This document shows positions 28,448 through 41,900 of a stretch of DNA of 64,000 nucleotides, in pieces. The position numbers and the translations under genes were made by a program. The notes beneath the pieces were generated by a model. The model was not told the DNA's origin and did no database searches. It was given only the letters and a program-made list of their open reading frames with translations. The stretch's first letter is position 1. Every line of letters begins with the position of its first letter. This stretch comes from Nipponacmea schrenckii. Its lineage: Eukaryota > Mollusca > Gastropoda > Lottiidae. The stretch is taken from the NCBI GenBank assembly GCA_030562195.1, contig CM060202.1, positions 7,874,001 to 7,938,000 of the forward strand, read 5' to 3'.

Positions 28448-29991
28448 TCAATTGGTTTGTTGTTTTATAGATTCGCCTATTGAAACTCCTGAAGTTGTGT
28501 TATAATAGACAGGTGAAGCTTGACTTGTTGAGTTTTCAGCATTTCTAAAGTCTGCAAAATATGGAAATAAAAATTATGTAAATATATCAAATACATATTA
28601 GTACATACAATCCCTTCATTTCACGGTTGTTAAAGAGGGTCAATGCAGAAAGGTTTGTCGTGAATATAGGACGAATGCCCACGAATTGTTCAGTACAAAA
28701 TATTTCCCTCTTTATGTATTGAATGACATTGTACGTCTTTCGAAGAGTGAAACAAAACATTTTTACGAATTTTAAAGACAGAAAACTGTCAATGTATCTT
28801 TGAGTACACAAGTAGAGAGTCATAATCTACTAGAAAGTTGAAGAGAGATGTATAATTGATGATTATATATTTGGTGATACAATTTGTTAAACCCTTTTCA
28901 GATAAAATAACTATATTTAATACAAAATAGAACAAACCTAGATTAATAAAATCTGATACTGCTGGAACGTGAGTAACACTGGCATTTTCACTTAAATAAA
29001 AAGAATATACAATATAGTTATTGGTTAAATTTTCGATTCACAAATTACTTTTTAATTCTTTATTTCTAATGTTCGTAACTGGGGTCCAAACCAAAATAAA
29101 CTTTTACATGTTACCTGTTAGTACCAGATCTACTCTCCCTGCTCAACATCTATATACCATATATTATTCCCGATTTTAAACCATTTTATCGGCTCTAATT
29201 TATTCATTTTTTAAATTAACCCTAGTTTACGACAACAAATTTAAATCTAACATAGATTCCGTTGTGTTTTGTTTTTAAATAATATACATTTTACCTTGAC
29301 GACCTTGCTTCATAGCTTCCTTGTACTGTGGGAGCTGAAATGAATCACAATGAACTGAATATATTTTATAACATATTTATCAACACAATAATAATTAATA
29401 AGACAAGCTAGAGGAACCCTCATAATTGTTGGTCTGAAATTTCCATTTGATTTGACCTCCTTTAAAACATACAAAACATCTCTTGAAATTGAAAAACATA
29501 ATATACAAGTTACCTTCCTTGATAGATGATTAAAGTTTAATAATAATTAGGAATGGTGATAGAGATGTGATCTGGTGTAATATTGATTTCTTGTAAAGTC
29601 TTGTGAATCCCATCTACGGAAATTTTTTTAAGTCTAGTTTACTTGCAAGATGAGTTGTTTGTACATGATATCAACGTTAGTTTCCAGATAAAGCTGATAC
29701 GGCAGCTATTCGGACAGAAATAAAAATTTGACTTATTGAATATATTGAGAGATACAAACCTAAATCATCATAAATATGAGCTGTTGTTGGTCCTGTACTT
29801 TCATAAATACTATAAATAAAATATAATGTTATAAAAAACATGTAGCAAATAGGGTGTTCTACATTATTAAACTTCTTGGGGATAAATAGAGAATTGTTTA
29901 ATCATTCATGTTCAATTAGAGATCATAAAAATATTAACATGTTTCATTTGAGGATATATATATACTCACTTGCTCCTAGTATGGTTTGTAT
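28448..29991 (-). CDS. Gene 2, cytoplasmic tail exons
   Basis: Five small exons: 29991-29970 (22 nt), 29809-29760 (50 nt), 29334-29295 (40 nt), 28990-28938 (53 nt), 28551-28448 (104 nt with TGA). All phases agree. Motifs in order: IYESTG, HIYDDL (Y-x-x-L), SYEARS, VPAVSDFINL and VYYNTTSGVS. VYYNT is a Tyr-x-Asn site. SDFINL corresponds to SDYVNL of gene 0 with Tyr changed to Phe. No enzyme domain. The inferred role is SH2-adaptor docking after tyrosine phosphorylation. The acceptor of the 53-nt exon is TTTAAG, less typical than CAG. Confidence 0.75.
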
Positions 29992-32900
29992 CTGAAACGG
30001 AAGATAACGATTTTATTATTAACACAGTTTTTAAGGAATCAGAATTGGCCTAGTCGTTATACATAAATCATGTCATCCATGCCAATAAATCATGTCATCC
30101 ATGCTAATAAATCATGTCATCCATGCCAAAAAATTATGTCATCCATGCCAAACTGACCAGACTATATCTAATGCTATCGTACGGGAGATAGTTTGCATTC
30201 AATGCTTAAGTTGCTGACACTTTAGTTTTTCTAAATACACAATAATTACATATGTGGAAAGCTAGTTTTTGAAATGTTGTAGAAGAGTAAGTGATAACTA
30301 GAACTGTGAACAGTACTGAGAGTGGAAAACAACCCCTATGGGGCCACTTGATACAGGTCACATGATATTGGAATTTTTAAACACTCAAAACAAACTTTTT
30401 AACAACCATTATAAGCATATATATGGACAGCTTAGGTCAAGTACATTTTATTTGAAAATTATTAAGGTAATTGAAGGTCAAGGTCACTTAATATAGCCTT
30501 TTGAATTTTTTTAAAAACTAAAACGGGTACAAAACAATGGTTGTCGACCATTATAGGCCTATGTGTGGAACATTCTACTTGTAAAAATTCAGGGTCATTG
30601 ACAGTCCAGGTCATGTGGTATAGCCCTTTTTTTTTTAAATCAATCGGGCTTAAAAAAATTAAATTTGAAAATGAAAATTCTGTTCCCAACAAATTTTAGA
30701 TAAAGTAACAAGGTTTCAAAAAACACCAAAATCGTACAAATCGGAGAAAAATAACCGGAAGTTCTCGGGCAAAAACCGGAAGTGGTAAAAAAATTTTATA
30801 ATGTCTTTTTATTTCTATAGGAGACTTCTCTATATTCTGTCATTTTCAAAGCGATGGAATAATTAGCAACAAGGTTATGCAATTATTCAATTATTATTAT
30901 GCAATTTCTCACTTCCGAAGTCTAATGAAAACAAAGAAATTTGCCATTCAATTATAAAAATGCTAAAAAACACCTACAATAATACATAACTGAAAAATGC
31001 ACCTTTATATTTTCTGTATTTAAGTGAACCGATAACACCAAAGATGATAAAAACAACAGCCATGATACTTATAACCACTCCTAGAGTAATTATTATTGTT
31101 GTATCTTTATCATTGTTCACTGAAACACAACACAATGAACTTTTAAACCAAATACATGCACACTCATTGATCAGCACAATTCCATGGAATACTATAGGAT
31201 CAGGGAAACGGACGACTATTGTTTGAACAGTATTTTTGTAACAAAATACTGAGATAAACCTTGTATTTTGTACTGAAATCTTGTAGCTTGTATTATAACC
31301 CCTCAACCATGTAGGGATGTCACAACAAACCTGTATCGTAACCTTTAGAGTCTTCTTTTATAACAGTACAATCAGTTCCTTGATATCCATCTAGACAATC
31401 ACATGCTCCATCTATATTATTACACTGGTCTTGTGATTGACAAAATCTTGCTAAACAATTTGATAAACAATCATATCCATAAAATCCTTCACCACACTTC
31501 AGATGAAGAAACATAAACGAATTAATTATAAAAACGTTAAATTGATAATTTGATTTCCTAAATTACATAAATATATGTTATCATATTTTTGAACATAACT
31601 AAAATAATACCTTGTGTACAGTCTATGAACTGAAAACCTGGTTGACATCCATCAATACATTCTCCTGTTTTACTGTCACATTTTGAATTACCATTACATT
31701 TTCTATCGGAACATTTCTTACTACAACCACTTCCGTACAAACCAGTCTCACATTCTAAAATACAAACCAGAAAACAGAAAAATCCTAAAAAATATATATT
31801 GAGGGCAATTTTTGATTTTTCTTCACACATTTACAATTAAGTATAGATTTGGCTTGCATTGTATCATTAAAAGTAACATCCTGATCTGATCAAGGTTCTG
31901 CTATGAACCATTGTTTTGCCTTCAGAAATTCAATCTTTGGAAAGAAAGTGTTTTATATCACCAACTGTCAGTCACCTGACCTTGGATTAAACTTAATCCC
32001 ATCGACAAATTAGCTTTGCCAATATCAGTTCATTATAAATAAGGATAAACTAATGATTACCTTGTGTACAATCTAAAACTGTTGGACTATATCCCACAGA
32101 ACATCCACCAATACATTCTCCTGTTCCATGATCACACTTTGAATTCTTCAGACATTTTCTATTATTACAATTCTTCTGACAACCAGCACCATAGAAACCA
32201 TCAGGACATTCTGATATTAAAATATAAAAGGAAAATTAATTAAATGCAAACCCTGTTTGTTCATATAAAAACCACTGTCAGAACAGGCTCAAACTGTAAG
32301 ATGTGATAGGGTATTGTTGGTCATGTGAAGAGCTACATGATAGTAAACCCACGTTTTCAGTATCACTTCTGTCATCATTTAAAACAATGACAGGTATAGC
32401 TATTATTAAAGATGGGTTCCCTCATTAATTACAGCCAAAGTAAGCTTACAAATTGATTAATTAGGGTTTCTAAAGAATAATCCATGTATTCTGAAGTTCA
32501 AATGACCTATTTGACTCTAATCTGCTTTGAAACGCTAAATTTAAACTCCCTGTTTGGGGGTGGGGGGGAGGGTACCACAAAAAGTCCTATTCCACATTTT
32601 GGTAAACTGGATCATTCCAATACTGGCGATGCAGTATTGTTAATGGGGACTGAAATGCCTGGTAATAATGCAAAAGAAATACCAGATGATATGAAAAGTG
32701 ATTCTTCAGTCTGTCATCCCAGTATTTCGGAAACGATTTCCAACAGAAGCGAAAGATTCCGATGTATTGTTGGCAGACATCTAAATGATGGGAAATAACA
32801 TCGTAAACAGTGGTGCTAAGAATTCCGCCAAGTGTCTCATCGGGAAGCAGCGGGTTTACCCAAGCCTTTCCAAAGCTAACCAATTAGCGTTGAACATTCC

Positions 32901-35900
32901 TGTAACTGTTGCGAGCAATAAACGTTCTTTCAGCAAGTTAAGACTGGTAAAAAACACTATTTAAGATCGAAAATGAAAGAAGATCGTCTTGACGACTTGA
33001 TGATTTTATACAGTGCAAATGATATTTTGGACTGCCTCGACCTGGATAAACTGGCCGACTCTTGGTCCATTAGCAAGACTAGAAAAGTTACAATATAACG
33101 ACTACTATCACTAAATTCATAGTGATGCGTGCGCATTTACCGTGAAACAACGATGTATAAAACATTAAAACACGCTTTAGAGGATTTCGTATGTAGCTAT
33201 ATTTATCTCAAAAGCTGAAGGGGCGTTCGTCGGTAAATTTTAGAGGTTACACCTACCCCCCCCCCCCCCCCAGTCAGAATGGTCACGCTACGTCCCTGTT
33301 GATCACGTGTTTGAAGGTGTATAAATATTGATTTTGATACGCCCACATGAAATGGGGGCGTATATTATCGTCACCCACATCCGTCCGTCCGTCCGTGCGT
33401 CCACAATTGGTTGTAAACACTCTACAAGGTGCAATTCTTGACGGATTAAGATGAAAGTTGATATGAGTGTTTATGATCACGCAAGTATGAAGATTTTGAT
33501 GAAACATGGCCTGAGTATTTGTTATCACCCAAGGAGGAAGCCTATTGAAAACCAGTTAAATCGAAAAAAAATGATATCAGTTATTGCCCTTGGTTTTGAA
33601 AACGCGTTCAAGTTTTAGCCTGTAAACACTCTACAAAGCACGGTTATTGAACGATTTTGACAAAACTTGCTGAAATTCTTTAATATCACCCAAGAATGAA
33701 CCCTTTTGAAAATAGAAAATATCGAAATATATTTAATACGAATTATTGCCCTTATTCTATAAAATGTGTTGGATTTTTGCCTTGTAAACACTCTACAAGT
33801 CACAATTCGATTTTGACGTAATTTGGCATGAGTATTTGTAATCACCTAAGGATGAACTCCATTGAAATTCAGTTAAATCGAAAAATATTCAGTATCAGTT
33901 ATTGCCCTTGTTTTTGAAAACGTGTTCAATTTTAGCTTATAAACACTCGAGAAAGAACAATTCTTAATGGATTTTGATAAAACTTTGCTTGAGTATTTGT
34001 TTTTACCCAAGGATGAACCCTATTGAAAATCAAATAAATCGAAATAAATTTCGTGTCAGGTATTGCCCTTGTGTTTGAAAACGCGTTTAACCTTTCGGAT
34101 TATAAACACTCTAGAAGGCACAATTCATGACCAATTTTGACAAAACTCACTGAAATTGTTTGATATCACCCAGCCCTATTGAAAATTAAAATATCAAAAT
34201 ATATCGAATATTAATTATTGCCCTTGTTCTTTTAAACGTGTTCCATTTTTTTTTTTTTGTCTGGTAAACACTCTACATGGCACAATTCTTGACCGATTTT
34301 TATGAAATTTGGTGTGAGAATGTGTTATAACTCAAGGATGAACCCTATTGAAAATCAGCGAAATCGAAAAACATTTAGTATGAGTTACTGCTCTTGTTCT
34401 TGAAAACGCGTTCAATTTTAGCTTGTAAACAATCTAGAAAGAACAATTCGTAATGGATTTTGATTAAACTTGGCTTGAGTATTTATTTTTAACTAAGGAT
34501 GAACCCTTTTATAAATCAAATAAATCGAAATATATTTAGTGTAAGTTATTGACCTTGTTCTTGAAAAACGCGTTCAATTTTAGCTTGTAAACACTCTAAA
34601 AAGAACTATTTTTAATGGATTTTGATGAGTATTTGTTTTCTCCCGAGGATGAACCCTATTGAAAACCAGATAAATCAAAAATATTTAGTGTCAGTTATTG
34701 CCCTTGTTTTTGAAAACGCTTTTAACGTTTGGCTTGTAAACACTCTAAACATTCATTTTTGACAAAACTCGCTGAAATTGTTTAATATCACCCAAGGATG
34801 AGCCCTATTAAAAATTAAAAATATCAAAATATTATAAAGGGTGAACCCTATTGTAAATCGTGAAAATAACGAAAAACATTTGATGAGTTGTTATTAATAT
34901 TAGGTACAATTCTTTTCAGATTTTAATGAAACTAAGCACCCTAGAAAAAAAGTATACGCCGAAGGTTGAATATTTCATTCTGCTAATTGTTCATCATTAA
35001 TATGTACTGAAAATCCTTTTAAACGATGTATTCCTGCAATATCAAGTTTAAGCTCAATAACAGACAGTTATATTACCTATGTAATTGAGAATTGTTTTTT
35101 CTTATAAAATATTACCTATGTTTAAGCTTAGATTTCAATACGGAATTCTACATGATACACTTTCATTGCTTTTAAAATTTGTCATTAGGACGAGATGGTT
35201 TTTGAACTGGTAAAATGAAAACCGGTCTAAAATGTCAGAAAACAAAAAACTAAAATACACTTAAGTAACTCTAAATCGACTTGCCCGAGGATGAAAGTAC
35301 CAAATTCCGTCAATCTAGAGAAGCCTATTGGATTGAGACATTAAATTCTGCAGGACCCATGGGACTTAATATTCACCACAGCGTGGGCATAGCACCCTTT
35401 GTAGTCCCCTTCAATACAACCAGTAATAAAGCAAGCAGGATAGTTCATGCCCATTATAAGAGTCTTCAAGAGAAATTTCCCCATGTCTATAAGCAGAAAA
35501 TGATAGTGGCATATTCCAAAAATCAGAACTTAATTGACAACTTTGTTCATAGCAAATCAAAAATATTCATCCGATTGTTCGGTTGTAATCGAGATCTCAT
35601 CATTATATACATGTATGAAGATCAGATAAAAACTGTAGTCTATCGTGTACACCAGAATTGCAGACGAACAGGACAGACCGACAGCGCCGACAGCAATATA
35701 AATTTAAAATGTCCATGTGACTGTATAACAATTCAAATTTCAATGTAGTCAGAGTGTAGCAAAAAATTACGTTACTAAGACTTGTGTACGAAAGGTTAAG
35801 CGTATAGATAATATTTGTGAAACTTTACTGAACGTACCTGATAATGTTACAAATATAATTAAAGATGTATTCCATGTTATTTTAAAATGTAATAATTAGA

Positions 35901-38900
35901 TTTTAAATTATAGTTCAAACTTTATTATGAATACTAATGACAAAATTTCCTTGACTACCTTAATAGTATCATTGTCTCTTTATAAACATCTATAAGAATG
36001 GACCTCGTTTGTAAAAAAAATGATATACTAATATAACAACTTACGATCATAACTGTAAAAGATCTTCAAATATCCTATAGAATATGGTTGTTGTAAATCT
36101 ATAGACCACCACTGCCATGGTGAGTAATCAGTATCTGTGTCACTACAGTAGTGTTTTGTTTCTTCTGTAGACTTATATCCATCTACTACTAGTTGAGGAT
36201 CATTACCACTTGATTCAGTGTCATATATACCACTTTGACTGACAGAAGTAGAATCTAAAGCTATATTCTCTGAAATATACAATATAAACATCAAATAGTA
36301 CGTTTAGCTGTCTATTATTATTATAATCTTTAAATGGCATTTAGTGTTGGATAAAATAAACCCATTCTTATAGATTACAATTAACCATTAATATTATAAA
36401 TACAAACAAACAGAAATTATGCTGCGTCAACAACTTTACCGTGTTTTCAGATTGTTGATATTATTTTCATACCGAATGTTCAATAACTAGAAAGTAAAAT
36501 ATTATATTATCACTTTAGATTATCTTTTGTCCATAATACCTTGTTGACAAGAAGGTCCTCCCCAGCCTCTTAAACATCCACTTCCACAACTACCAGTTGT
36601 AGAGTGACATGGTTCATCATTTAAACAATGACAGGTATAACTATTGTTATATCCGAAGTTATAACCTGAAAATATAACAATATAATATTCATTATAACAA
36701 ACACTTATTAGAATATCACTTCTGTCATCATTTAAAACAATGACAGGTATAGCTATTGTTAAAGATGGGTTCCCTCATTAATTACAGCCAAAGTAAGCTT
36801 ACTAATTGATAGATAGATAGCTTATTCTCTTATACGACCCCTGTTAAGAGGTAAATGAGAAATAGAAACATATCAATTAAATTAGATGGCGACAGTACAA
36901 TTTCACAGTTACAATCATTATATAATAAAATCAATAAAAAAACAGATCATAAATGACTTATCAATTGTATGAATTTTGCCAAGTTTGAAAGTTGTCTTTT
37001 ACTAGTGCAAGTGAATAATTGGTTATAATAATAGGGTTTGATGTACAATTTACGTTCATTTAGTTCTGACAAATCATCACATAACGATACTCATCAGGGC
37101 AGTCACTACCACATAATGGACAGATCACATTCCTTGTGTATGGGAGGCAATTTGACCCACACCTAAATCTACACATAATAGTTCGCTCTTTAAAAGAAAG
37201 TTTGGTTAAATATGATTCAAAATTGTGATAAGATTTCAACAATCTGTAATTCAAATATAAACTATTAGAAAAGGTTTCAATAGTCCAGTCCATAAACGAC
37301 GTTTAAGTCTATTTTGTATCCACTTAGGATTAACGTTGTTAAAATTATACCATAAGCCACAATTATCTAATATTGATATGATTGTACAAAGCCACTTAGA
37401 TTTAAAATTCCATTATTATACAATTGCATGACAAGAGCTAGAATAGTGTATGATATGATACTTGACATTCCTTGAATTAATCTGACACAAAACATGAACA
37501 TATTGAGATCAATTGTAATCTGGATTGGATAAGTTCCAGTTTCACCATATAGCATACAGTTAGCAGTTCTAGTATTTATTGACAATAAATTCCTAAGAAA
37601 ACTTCTATAGAATTTTTCAATCGCATAATCCCCAGATTTCACTTCCATAAGTCAATATTGGTTTAATTATTTTTCGAAGAGTTCTAATCGCGTGTCGATA
37701 GATAAGATTAGTTTTTGCGATTTGAAATTTAGAGCATAAAGTGCTCTTTTTGCCTGAATTTGATACATTTATATGCAGGTTCCATTGTGTGCAATATTCC
37801 TAAACATCGTTTAAAGCTACTTGTAGGTCTTTTTCATATTCAGCCAAGATAATCGTGTCGTCGGCATATAGGATCGATTATAGTCTCAAAAAATATTTCT
37901 ACATCTTCATCACTAAGATTTGATTTCAGATGCAAGGAAATCCAACCCCTTGTAATGTTTGCCAATGAAATGTTCAAGGTCGTTTAGAAATATTGCAAAA
38001 AGGAGCGGTGGTATATTTTCACCTTGGCGTACACCCGCTTGACTGAAAAGGTCTGAAACTACATTATTATGTTTGACACAAGATTTCGTTTGAAGGTATA
38101 TATTGTAAACTACATTAATAATATTAACATTTATTCCAATAGATATCAACTTATTGAACGCCGCTGCACGGTCTAAAAGATCAAAACATTTTTTTGTAAT
38201 CTAAAAATGCACAGTGTATACGTTTATGATCATTCAGATAAATTTCAATTAGGGAATGCAGAGTAAAAATATGATCAGTAGTCGAAAATCCACCTCGATA
38301 ACCAGCTTGGTTCAGTTCTAGTAACCCTCATGATTCTACATACGTTGTTAATCGAAAATTTATAACAGAAGTGAAAAGTTTCCCAAGACAAGTAGGAGGG
38401 TGATTCCTCTATAATTATCGGCATGATGAACACTACCTTTATTTTTGTACAAGGGCTTTATGGTACCTATACACCAGTCAGGTACTTTACCTGTATTTAA
38501 GATAACGTTAAATAGTGTCACTATTATTTCAATAATCTGAATTGGACTATTTTTTATATATTCGTTTATTATGCAATCGATTCCACACGCTTTATTATTT
38601 TTAATTTAGAAATTGCACGTTTAATTTCGTCACATGAGAAGTTTTTTTGTTTAGATCTTCGTTAATTGAATGGTCAATCGATCGTGGATCTATTGCTTTG
38701 ATTTTTGTATTAGAGTGTACCTCACTCAATAATTTAAAATGATTTTCAAGATCAATCACTGAGAGATTAGATACTATAGGTTTCGTCTTAAAAGCAATTG
38801 TAAGAATTTTCCAGTACTCTTTAGGTTCATGAATTTTCAATTTCTTCAGATCTAGGTTCTTAAAAATATCTTAAATTTCTTTGATATTTGTTTTGTTTCA

Positions 38901-41900
38901 TGTTTAGCTTCTTGAGATTTATTATTTTTGAGTGTTCTTTTACTGGTTAGGTACGAGCGTCGTGCTAGTGTGCAGTCTTTATTGAACAAGATTTGTTTAT
39001 TTTCACGGCGTTTAGTTTGAACAGTCACCTCTTTATGTAACCCTGTGTTCTCGACTGCCTTGAATTGAACAAAGATCTGAAGTTAATGCATTAACATCAC
39101 ATTGGTTATCATTAATATTCTCCAACCTATATTGTGGGTTATGCAACGCCGCTTGGTCAAACGATTCAATGAACGGTTCTAAACAATTAGTGTCCCATCT
39201 AGAGATCTTAATTCTCTGACACATCGCTTGTTTCGGTTCACATTTTTCTTGAACGCTTAACCATGATGCGTTTAATTTAACATTTATGGCACAGTGTGTA
39301 TCTGATAAACATTTGTCAAGGTTATCAATACAGAAATCAAAAAGATGTGGCAGTTACTCGGATGATGTGATTACATACTAGTGGTCAATAGTGCTCTTGC
39401 CATTGTTTTTGTTATAACATGTAAAATCACCAACGCCAGCGTCATTGCGTCATATCTCCCATTTACTATGGCTAAGCTCAAGATTCTACATAATTCCACA
39501 AGTTTTAAACCATTGTTATTTGTTCGTTTGTCTCGATTACATCTTTGCGGGGGGTCAGTAGTATGTAAATTATCAAAAACATCAATGTCAATATTGTTTA
39601 TCCCAATACATCGAACAATCTCAGACTCTATTTGTAAAGAGTCACACAATTCACCTGTCCGAGAGTTAAAATCACCTATTAATAGAACAGGTAAATCATA
39701 CACAGTTTTGCACCTTGTTATATCATTTGTCAAATTATTAAAGAGATCAAAGTTGTGGTAAACAGAGCCATCGCAAGGTATGTACACAGAACCCAATATA
39801 AGTTGATCGTATAACTTTAACACAGAACAGATTCAGATGCGAAGTCATTTAAAACATCAACGTTTTGTTTATGCTCATTTCGAGCATGGATACCACCATA
39901 GGTATGGTCATTATTTTTTATTTCCAAACAATACGGACGGGAGAACCCTTCTATATCACTTTCGTGTATATGATTTGTTTTTGTTTCACTCAGACAAATA
40001 AAATCGTAGCTACGTGTGAAAGTTTCAAATGTTCCAAAACCAATTTTACTTTTAAAACCACACACATTTAATCCAACAAAATTCAAAACATTTGGCACTT
40101 GAGGTTGTAAGTGGTCGTGTCTGTCCTATCTTTTACCGGCATCAGGATTTGGGTGATTAAGGGAATTGTTTTTATATAATTTATCAAGCCTTAGATGTGC
40201 TTTATCGCCTCTGTCCCTAGCTTCCTTCATTTTTATACGCCCACATGGAAATGTGGATGTATATTGCCGTCGCCCCTGTCCGTCGGTCCGTCGGTCCGTC
40301 GGTCCGTCCACATTTGTTGTATCCACGATAGAGGCTACAGTTTTTATCCGATCTTAATGAAACTTGGTATACATGTATATATTGATGATATCTCGGTCAA
40401 GTTCGAAATTGGAAATTATCGCATGAACGGTTTTTGAGTAATTGCCCTTGACTTAGTAAAAACGCGTCAAATTTGGGTTGTATCCACAATAGAGGCTACA
40501 GTTTTTATCCGATCTTATTGAAACTTGGTATACATGTATATATTGATGATATCACGGTCAAGTTCGAAAATTGAAATTATCGAATGAATGGATTTTGAGT
40601 TATTGCCCTTGACTTAGTAAAAACACGTCAAATTTGGGTTGTATCCACAATAGAGGCTACAGTTTTTATCAGATCTTAATGAAACTTGGTATACATGCAT
40701 ATATTGATTATATCTCGGTCAAGTTCGAAAATGGAAATTTTCGCATGAAAGGTTTTTGATTTATTGCCCTTGACTTAGTAAAAACGCGTCAAATTTGGGT
40801 TGTATCCACAATAGAGGCTATAGTTTTTATCCGATCTTAATGAAACTTGGTATACATGTATATATTGATGATATCTCGGTCAAGTTCGAAAATTGAAATT
40901 ATCGAATGAACAGATTTTGAGTTATTGCCCTTGACTTAGTAAAAACGTGTCATATTTGGGTTGTATTCACGATAGAAGCTACAGTTTTTATCCGATCTTA
41001 ATGAAACTTGGTATACATGTATATATTGATGATATCTCGGTCAAGTTCGAAAATGGAAATTATCGCATGAACGGTTTTTGAGTTATTGCACTTGACTTAG
41101 TAAAAACGCGTCAAATTTGGGTTGTATCCACAATAGAGGCTACAGTTTTTATCCGATCTTAATGAAACTTGGTATACATGTATATATTGATGATAGCTCA
41201 GTCAAGTTCGAAAATGGAAATTATTGCATGCACGTTTTTTGAGTTATTGCACTTGACTTAGTAAAAACGCGTCAAATTTGGGTTGTATCCACAATAGAGG
41301 CTACAGTTTTTATCTGATCTTAATGAAACTTGGTATACATGTATATATTGATGATATCTCTGTCAAGTTCAAAAATGGAAATCATTGCATGAACAGATTT
41401 TGAGTTATTGCCTTGACTTAGTAAAAATGCGTCAAATTAGGGTTGTATCCATGATAGAGGCTACAGTTTTTATCCGATCTTAATGAAACTTGGTATACAT
41501 GTATATATTGATGATATCTCGGTCAAGTTCCAAAATGGAAATTATCGAATGAACAGATTTTGAGTTATTGCCCTTGACTTCGTAAAAACGCGTCAAATTT
41601 GGGTTATATCCACGATATAGGCTACAGTTTTTATCAGAAATTCAAATTTGACGATTTTTTGATGAATAGTTTATGAGTAATTGCCCTTGACTAAGTAAAA
41701 TTGCATAAAAATTCATTTTCTGTAGACACTATAGAAGCTACAATTATCTATGGATTTTAATGAAACTTGGTATGAGCATTGGAATTGATAAGAGGGTGGT
41801 CAAGTTCGATTTGGACGATTTTGCGATAAACAGTTTTGGAGTTATTGCCCCTGCCTCTATATTTGTTGTAGACAAAATAGAAGCTACAATTTTCAATGGA

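Noticed and set aside
32587..32883. 98-codon minus-strand open frame
   Set aside because: Antisense to the hAT relic on the plus strand; no homology of its own.
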